Positions 57,341-64,000 of a stretch of 64,000 nt of DNA are shown one piece after another. The translations under genes and the position numbers were made by a program. The notes under the pieces are model-generated. The model was not told the DNA's origin, ran no database searches, and saw only the letters and a list, made by a program, of their open reading frames with translations. Every line of letters begins with the position of its first letter. Positions within the stretch are counted from its first letter, which is position 1. This DNA is from Haplomitrium mnioides (taxonomy: Eukaryota > Marchantiophyta > Haplomitriopsida > Calobryales), in NCBI GenBank assembly GCA_049999725.1, contig JBNGIS010033960.1:21752-85751 (forward strand), in the 5' to 3' direction.

Positions 57341-58400
57341 GATGTGACTCATGCTCTTGAAGTGTCTGCAATCACAACAAAACTGCTGCCATCTCTCTTC
57401 CAAATTCTTTACCTCATCCTTGTTGAATACTGATTTGCCATTCTCCACTTCCACCCACTTAAAGCCCACTTCCACCATATATTGGAATAAAAGAGAGCAT
57501 GCTTTCCCTCAGAACAGAATGAAACAGAACAGAATATGTCCTGGTACCTCTTATAACAAACCAGAATCTGCTGCCACCTCCTATCAGACCATATGTGTTT
57601 GTTCCTCTTTGAACAGAGCATATGTCACTTCATCTCAAAATAGGGATAATTGACTCATCTCAGAACCTCTGCCACTCATGTCAATTCAGGTTCTGCAGCC
57701 ATTCATTTCAGAACAGAACTTGCTGCCTTGACCTTCTTCAAGCTTCCATCCCAGTAAGTCCATTCTAATCGCTATGCATCCTTCAGTCTCAAAATGTGCA
57801 AGCTGCACTACTCTACAACACCGAATGATTGCACTGCTCCTCCTGGTCTAACAAATTCTTTTGCCCACAGAATACTTGCTCTTACAAAACCTGCAGCCCT
57901 GCTTCAAACAATACACCTGCAGCTCTACTCTTCTGAAGTACTTGTTCTTACAAAACGCCTCCTGCTTTGCTATGATAAATGTTGCTGCTCTGTCTCAATT
58001 AATGTTGCTGCTCTGCCTCAACAAATGTCTCTAGGTCAAATGAAAGGGCTGCTCAATTTCTTGGCAACCAACCTGCCTGAACCTGCTCCTTGTGCCCTCT
58101 CAATTTAAATCTCTTGCCTGGTGCTATGCGTCACAACTCTATTGATTCCATCATCACCATCTATGCATGAAGTTGCCCTTTGCTCTTATGTTTCTCTGTC
58201 ATTGCAATCTCCACTAAGCCATCTTCCCATCCAAGCACCAAGCTGGTCAAAGGTTCCACGAGAATCAAGAACAGAGAACCTGCAAACCTCTTTGAAATTT
58301 CAGATTTTTCTTTGTTGCATATTCTATAGATATTTTGCTGCTGCCAACATATTTTACTCGAGCACCCTTTCTTAGACTATAATCAGACATTGATGCATAG
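57341..58400. other. degenerate gcagcc/cagaac repeat region
   Basis: Words such as cagaacagaa, ctgctgcc and ctgcagcc recur irregularly. Open frames here follow the repeats and have no domain. It resembles 44530-47487 in style. Confidence 0.4.
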
Positions 58401-59035
58401 TTGTCAAGGTATTGCTCTGTTCATGGGATCTTCATCAACCTCCTCCAGTAACTGCCTCCACTGAAAATTGCAGATGTTGTTGCAGCACTTGTAAAACATG
58501 GACCTAGGTTCATCTGTAGATTTGATCTGAATATGCATTAAGTATGCCTTGATGGAGGAAAAATGTGGACACGTTTTTGTTTGATCAACATTCTTCTGGG
58601 AATCATCACTACCAAGAACATCATTGACCTCTTTCCTTGCTAAAGTTAGTTTCTTGCTAATTTGTAAATCGCCACTTAGGTAGATCTCTCAAACTCAAGG
58701 GAAACCTTACTCTTGCAATAGCAAAGACAAATATAAACACCATTGCAACCCCGTCATCAAGGATAATTGAACCAAAGGTTGGCATTGTTTGTCAATTAAC
58801 ATCCCTCCCTTCACATCTCAGTCGGTTATGCAGTTTTGGAACAAATTCTCTTACTGCTTGATTGTTTTCATAAACCCTTTCAGGTCTCCTCTGTGGCCTC
58901 TCATCCGTCACAGCTCCCAGCCTTGTCATGCAAAAAAATAGAGCTTTCAATACATCACACTGATGAGAGAGCCCTTCGCTTCCCTATTTCTCTTGAATAT
59001 ACATTGAAAACATTCACATAACTGGCTCCCGATTG
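58401..59035 (-). other. sequence after the exportin-2 fragment, unassigned
   Basis: On the minus strand ARKEVNDVLGSDDSQKNVDQ and FSSIKAYLMHIQIKSTDEPR can be read at about 58640-58500, but no family was recognised with confidence. The exportin-2 reading frame does not continue here. Confidence 0.3.
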
Positions 59036-59546
59036 GTACTAGTATCTAAATTGCTTGAATATGGAATTTGTAGTGTTAAGAACTCCGTTGATAACAGAGA
59101 TATCTGACAAAGACCTGATGCTCAACACCAACTCAGGCAGAAGCGTTTGCCATTTACTAGGAAAGTCATGTTTGTTGATGATAGATAGCGCCTCACTTAG
59201 CCAAGACTGAATTCTTGGAGGAGTTTTGAGCATCAATCCTACGATAAGAGCCTTAATCTACTCCTTATTGGACTTTTGAATGATAGCCTAGACATGAGCT
59301 GAGTCAGGTTCTGGGACTGGCTAGTGGTCCTTGACATGATTCTTGAAGTTAACAGTGGCAGAGTGTCTAATTTGATCGTCCACCAAAGGCTCAAAAGCTA
59401 GTCGCAAGATGGCGATGCCATACCCAAGTTGTTTTGCCACTTGCTTCAAAAACATTTTCAGCCTGCCTTTGGGGCTCAAGATTGAGGGCTAGTGTCTGCA
59501 GAAAACAATGTGACAAAGTCCTTAGAGTCTCTTCTGTGTACTGCAT
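59036..59546 (-). pseudogene. exportin-2 (CAS/CSE1) N-terminal fragment
   Basis: Exportin-2 recycles importin-alpha from the nucleus. The minus strand starts at an ATG (59544-59546): MQYTEETLRTLSHCFLQTLA, LNLEPQRQAENVFEAS. After a frameshift it reads YGIAILRLAFEPLVDDQIRH, SATVNFKNHVKDH, then, past stops, IKALIVGLMLKTPPRIQSWL, SEALSIINKHDFPSKWQTLL, PELVLSIRSLSDISVINGVL, NTTNSIFKQFRY. This is the importin-beta N-terminal domain of CAS, about the first 165 residues of a protein of nearly 1000. The rest is absent. The frameshift and at least three stops make it a pseudogene. Confidence 0.88.
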
Positions 59547-60239
59547 TGCGGTTAATAAATCCCAAACCCTTTCGACTATAGCACCACCATCTCCTGCCAA
59601 TCGCAAGGGTTAGCACTATTTCTCTTTCTATTACCTTGGCTGCATTCTTCTCAACTTTGCAACATGCTATACTGTGACCTCTACAAAGAGAGGTTCTTGC
59701 TACTCGGTCTAGTGTCACCCAATACCTTGTACAATCACCTGCATCAGTTTGAGCAAAGCTGCTTGAATTTCCTTCGTTGAAGAGTTCTTTTTTTTCACTC
59801 AAAGAATAGAGTAAAAAGCCCGTGATATCAGCCCCCCTCTTCATTGCGCTCATCTTCTTCTTTGTCGTCAAACAAATCGATCATGAAACCACAAAGACAA
59901 TCCAAAGTAATGTATGATGATGACGATGAGGGAGCACGCATGTTTGCTCTCTCTTGCTCCATCGCACACAACCCTCTCGCTATTGGAGGGCATACCCACG
60001 AGCCTTCCCCCTTGTAGCTTCCTTCTTCTTCCCATTTTTTCCATGCGCTGGTCATATTGACGACCATCCAACTGGGTACTCAATCGCAAGAACATCAAGA
60101 AACCAACTATAGATCACAAGAACGTCAAGAAACCAACCACCAAACGTGCTCAATTGCATGAAATGTCAAGAAACCAACCCTAGATTTGGCCAGTCTCAAA
60201 ATGATTGTTTGGCACCCGTGATGCATCCTATTGCTTGTT
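59547..60239 (-). other. DNA between exportin-2 and F-box-like fragments
   Basis: This could be the 5' flank of the captured exportin-2 copy. Open pieces here (for example 60067-59828) are not recognised. A short duplication caagaacatcaagaaaccaa / caagaacgtcaagaaaccaa lies at 60086-60140. Confidence 0.35.
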
Positions 60240-60745
60240 TCACACCCGTTCCCTCTTTGTTCTCTTTTGAATTCCATTTTTCAGCTTGGAATAAGGATCA
60301 AGTGCAACCTTGCCCTTGCCAAGACAAATTGAAACCCCTTTCCCTTGCATGCCTATTGCCATATTCTTGAAGATGTTGACTCCTGTGTTGCTGATTAAAA
60401 AACTGTGCTCTAAAGGAGCATAAGAACCCCCATCGATGTCTATCCCTTGTCTTTGAGGAACCTTCAACCCAACCAAAGGTCTACCCGACTTTATAAACTT
60501 CCAAATAGCTCAAAACAAATCCATGAAGCTATGCCATGATCGAAACTCCACTCCTTGGCCAATCTTTTTACAACAAGACAACCACACCTTGTCCAAGCTG
60601 GAAGTCACTCTCAACTTTCTGCATGTTTCTCCCAATCCACCTATATCTTGCACCTGGATCAAATTCGACACCATCTCTACCACATCTTCTGGCAGCTCAT
60701 GTAACCTTTCTCGCTTGGCGCTCCATATAGAAAAGCAAAGCTATG
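60240..60745 (-). pseudogene. F-box-like protein fragment
   Basis: The minus strand reads AKRERLHELPEDVVEMVSNL, IQVQDIGGLGETCRKLRVTS, SLDKVWLSCCKKIGQGVEFR and SWHSFMDLF, then a stop (60510-60512) and AIWKFIKSGRPLVGLKVPQR, GSYAPLEHSFLISNTGVNIF. The first 45 residues fit an F-box (LPEDVV.......L..VCR.LR......VW), which would link an SCF ubiquitin ligase to a substrate. The part after the stop follows in the same frame. The substrate-binding part is not identifiable. Confidence 0.6.
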
Positions 60746-60985
60746 TTTTGAAATCAAAAGAACATGAAACAAAATTGCAGTTCTAAATAGAGTGACTCTT
60801 AGATCCTTGATATTGCATGCTTCAAAGAATTTCAGCTAAACTTCAGGAGCCTCCATTGTCATCAATTACTTTCTATGTCATGCTCCGACAGATGACACAA
60901 TCACACTTTCCAAGAGATGCCACTTTGTTGTTCACAAATGACTGTGCTCCAACAAAGCTCTTTAAGAAGCTTCTTCATTTGCCTA
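60746..60985 (-). other. right end of the insertion, unassigned
   Basis: On the minus strand VNNKVASLGKCDCVICRSM can be read near 60940-60885 upstream of the F-box-like fragment. It has a CxxC pair but is too short to name. Confidence 0.3.
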
Positions 60986-60997
60986 TCTCATGACCTA

Positions 60998-61025
60998 ATA
61001 TTGTTGTTGTTGTTGTTGTTGTTGT
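60998..61025. repeat. (TTG)n microsatellite
   Basis: Nine or so TTG units at the right junction of the insertion; the left junction at 56585-56605 has a shorter run. The duplicated microsatellite may hide the target-site duplication. Confidence 0.8.
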
Positions 61026-61089
61026 TTGTGACTCTCTATGCAGATAGAGTTTATTGTTGTTGGTTTGAATCTTATACGCGCATAGAGTA

Positions 61090-62780
61090 AAAGTGAGCAT
61101 ACGAATCATTGTTGTTTTTCACTTGGGCATCATGATTGATTGCATGGATCAAAAGAAAACAACAATTCTACACTAGCTATCACTACCAAAGAACATTGAT
61201 AATGATTGTTTGATGGGTGTGGATGTTGTTGGTGCTTTAATTTTCAAATCATTATCATTCTTCGAGGGTACTCTTAACCTATAGAAACTTGAAGAGTGAC
61301 TCCACTTTGACCATCACAAATTTCAACAAAATACTATGTAGGTTTTAAGGGCTATTACATACATCTTGTATCTTCAACTTAACATTATGATATGAAAGAA
61401 TAAGAATTCTATTTTGTTTGGATATCTTAGTCTTTTAATTGCCAAGAATGTCTTTCAAAGCATCAAAACAAGCTTTCTCATCATTAATCATAACAATGAT
61501 TAAATTGATCAAATATTTAGTAGATTCTTGAAACATTTGAAATGTATCAAGGATTTTATGCTAATAAGCCTTAGCGAGGTGCTATAGTTGTATTATAATC
61601 CAAAATCACAAGTAGCTCTTCTACGTGAGACATGGGATTTCAAAATATTCTTGCAACAATGTTCCTCATTGGTACAAAAGATTAATGATATAACCTTCAA
61701 CCACCAATTCAAGTTCAAGTTAAGTGATTTGAATGAAAAGATTTGAAGCAAATGATTTTCAATATATGAATTTTGGTAAACTCTAGATGGTATTTGTCAA
61801 CTCTAGTAATTATTGGAAGCAAACATAGAAGTTTTCAATATAATATTGATCTCATGGAAGGTTTATTCTTAAATCAAACGATCTTAAAAAGAAGTAAGAG
61901 AAGTTAATGTGGACAAAGTAGTCTTCATAGTTAAGAATAACATAAATAATAATTGGTACAAGTTTTTATTTTATTTTTATATTTTTATAGATTATGACAT
62001 TTAGTGATGGAATGAGTTTTTTCTCGCCTAACACAAGATTGCGGTTTATATCATTGAAAGAAAGCAAAAAAAAAAACTCAAAACAAAATTCATGTTTCTA
62101 GCTTTACAATCAACAAACTCTTGTAATGATTCTCGAAACATTGATGTACCTTCTCAAGTTGATGTTCACCAACCAGAGGAAGAAGCTTTACTCAAAAATA
62201 TATTTTATCAACGTCAAACAATCTATGATGGGGTATCTAGGCCACAAGAAGGAGCCATTTCACACCACACAAGATACAATCACAAATTTGGCAACCTACA
62301 CAATGTAAAAGCCAAAATGTTTATTTGTGTTGTTGCATATTCAACTCAAAGAACATAATGTGTTGGATTGTAGAAGTCTTCAAAGTTTTAATATTTGATG
62401 AGGCGTAACCTCCAAACCCAAAACCAGTATGTGTTCAATGGCTTGTTTGTAAGGCTAAAGATGCATTTTTCAGACAATAATTTTTAGACAAAACAACATT
62501 CACAAAAGGAAAATGCAAATCCAAATTACATATTGATGTAGTAGATGCAGCATAGATCATGATTCTCTCTTTTATTTTTTTTCTCACACAAAAAACCACT
62601 TGAGAAAAAACGTTGTAGCAACTATCAAATCAAACCTGTTTGAATACGAGAGAGAAAAAGAAATCCATCTTCAAGTTTTGGAAATAGATACAAACAATAT
62701 GATCAGCACTAAAGTGAACTGCAAGAATCGTGATGAATCATGTGCAGCTAACTCCAAAGAAATGTAGACCAGTGATTAAA
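61090..62780 (+). pseudogene. DUF7869-like gene, copy 2, C-terminal half
   Basis: Collinear with 13860-15472 in copy 1. The counterparts of the LGIVIDRMDQ, VGVHVVGALIF and YLQLDN blocks can be aligned by DNA similarity (for example tttgatgggtgtggatgttgttggtgctttaa split at 61207) but are full of stops. Open pieces 62092-62358 correspond to the C-terminal region with NHKFGNLHNVKAKMFICVVA, matching YKIGKLYELKARMFIFVVAS in copy 1. Confidence 0.65.
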
Positions 62781-63735
62781 GCCATTTATGATTCTATTTC
62801 TTAAAAAAATGTTTCTCTCTTGTATTGTTTGCAACATATTTTAAACTTATAATGTAGTTTACATTAGCTATATTTTATAAAGTATATGAGTATTTTTATT
62901 GAAGCAACTTCTTATTGTTGAGACAAAACTTAATGCATGTTTGAAATTTTCAATGTAGATTATGGTTAGTTGATATGTCAATGTACTTCAAACTATTTGT
63001 GATAAAAAAATATTACTATATTTTTCCCTACTTTCTCGTTGGCTAGAAGCATTTGAGTGTTTGGACTCCTAAATCTGTTGTCATTGTGTTTTGGGATTGC
63101 ACATGAATTTTTGAATTTTATGCGCTTTTGGATTGCTGGCCCGTTTGTCCAATATGACTACTGAACTCCATGTGCGCATAGACTTTGAAGCACAATTGAA
63201 AGCTCCTTTCTTTTCTCAACTTCAAAATACCAATTTGGAGTCTCGAGGCATAAAATCCTTATAAACCATATCTTCTAGGGAGTTCAAAGCTTTATTATTA
63301 ACTCTTAGCCTGCTTGGGCTTTTCCCCAAGTTTTTTGTTTATTTTCTAAATAATAAGTTTTTAGTGGCATTATAAGAGTCTACATATGCATGAAGTCTGT
63401 ACTGCAAATTTTATTTGAAAATGACTTAATTTTAACAGTTTTTGGAAATTTACATCTTTGAAATGTTTTATGTCCAAATTTATAGACGTTTGATTGTTTT
63501 CAAGATTTTCAAAAATTTTACAAAAACTAAGAATTTTATTAAATTTTGAATAAAAATATTTCATTTTCATCTAACAGGCTTGTTGAAAGTGCCACAAATA
63601 AATTCAAATTTTTTTTGTTATTTTTTGGAAAAATACCCTCATTTTTCTTGTTTTTTGAACTTGAAAACATTTTATTTGCAAAGAAAATGGTTCTTATTTT
63701 GAGTAGTCTGTTTTGGTTTATAATAAAGACTATTT
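62781..63735. other. 3' noncoding tail of transposon copy 2
   Basis: AT-rich and similar to 15473-17090. It has one palindromic site ccatgtgcgcatagac at 63170 and one at 63381 (tctacatatgcatgaag). Confidence 0.55.
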
Positions 63736-64000
63736 TATAAAGTCTATATACACATAGTGATTTAAATAAAAACAACAAATCCTATGTACGCATAGTATTA
63801 CAAACAAACATGACAAAACCCTCACTTAAAGATTCTATGTGTATATAGGGATGCAAATTAAAACAGCGAATCCTATATGTGCAAAAAATTACAAAAAGCT
63901 ATAGCAAATCCTCTACATTTATAAAGTCTATGCATGTATATAGATTTAAACAAAAATAATGAATCCTATATACGCATAGTATTACAAACAACTATAACAA
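63736..64000. repeat. tandem array at window edge, unit about 90 bp, three units
   Basis: Units contain aaagtctatatacacatag, then aaacaacaaatcctatgtac and gcatagtattacaaacaa. Each unit holds two CTATGCGCGCATAG-type sites, now mostly TA-converted. The array continues beyond the window. Confidence 0.8.

Larger units (their letters stand above)
56605..60985. mobile_element. 4.4 kb insertion carrying host gene fragments
   Basis: This block interrupts copy 2 within a (TTG)n tract seen on both sides (56585-56605 and 60998-61025). It holds, on the minus strand, an F-box-like fragment and the N-terminus of exportin-2, plus LTR-like or leader-like DNA at 56640-58400. Fragments of unrelated host genes in one orientation suggest a gene-capturing element (Helitron, Pack-type or LTR type), but no diagnostic ends were found. 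Confidence 0.5.
52880..64000. mobile_element. DUF7869/ParB-methyltransferase DNA transposon, copy 2, interrupted
   Basis: Collinear with copy 1 from the ParB block (9340 in copy 1) to its right end. The left part including the methyltransferase domain is missing, apparently lost next to the CACTA remnant. A 4.4 kb insertion at 56605-60985 splits the intron of the DUF7869-like gene. Copy 2 shows more stops than copy 1 in the DUF7869 domain. The last 265 bp are a tandem array that copy 1 lacks. Confidence 0.7.

Noticed and set aside
58401-58640. Replication protein A-like zinc region on the minus strand
   Set aside because: A few residues (FSSIKAYLMHI, FYKCC) suggested it, but the cysteine spacing does not fit and the frame is short.
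1-64000. tRNA or rRNA genes
   Set aside because: No cloverleaf-like tRNA or rRNA sequence was noticed; only primer-binding sites complementary to tRNA-Met were seen.

Overview
The window looks like nuclear DNA from a large, repeat-rich plant genome. The reasons are a decayed nuclear-type copy of the chloroplast ATP synthase delta chain, Ty1/copia, Ty3/gypsy and CACTA elements at several stages of decay, GT-AG introns, and an AT-rich, CpG-poor background. I cannot place it more precisely; a lycophyte, fern or gymnosperm would fit. I found no intact host gene. Almost everything recognisable is transposable-element sequence or captured gene fragments, and two runs of exactly 100 N (324-423, 26840-26939) are assembly gaps.

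Layout. 1-3191: 3' part of a Ty1/copia element (A) with an open polyprotein frame and its 3' LTR. 3270-6110: decayed plus-strand Ty3/gypsy pol. About 6100-17090: copy 1 of an unusual DNA transposon. It has a minus-strand gene with a ParB-like domain followed by a beta-class (amino-type) DNA methyltransferase, and a divergent plus-strand gene with a DUF7869-like, DDE-type transposon protein; arrays of CpG-containing palindromes lie between coding blocks. 17090-20455: mostly unassigned, ending in a tandem array. 20455-26009: minus-strand copia element (C). 26010-32912: unassigned DNA, an AT microsatellite with a gap, an atpD pseudogene (28450-29107) and a tandem array of about 190 bp (31060-31760). 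32913-49888: copia element B with both LTRs, split by about 11.6 kb of a minus-strand Ty3/gypsy element. That element has Gag, a protease, a DNMT3-like cytosine-5 methyltransferase, and an integrase C-terminus joined to a PHD finger; its Gag-protease interval contains a CpG-rich block of about 2.7 kb. 49930-52300: CACTA (En/Spm) transposase remnant. About 52880-64000: copy 2 of the ParB/DUF7869 transposon, split at 56605-60985 by an insertion carrying exportin-2 (CAS/CSE1) and F-box-like fragments; a tandem array follows at the window edge.

The main result is that two unrelated mobile elements here each carry a DNA methyltransferase of a different chemical class: a phage-like ParB plus amino-methyltransferase gene in a DNA transposon, and a DNMT3-like enzyme in an LTR retrotransposon. 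Both are broken by stops and frameshifts, so they are fossils, but their motifs are legible and active relatives may exist elsewhere in the genome.
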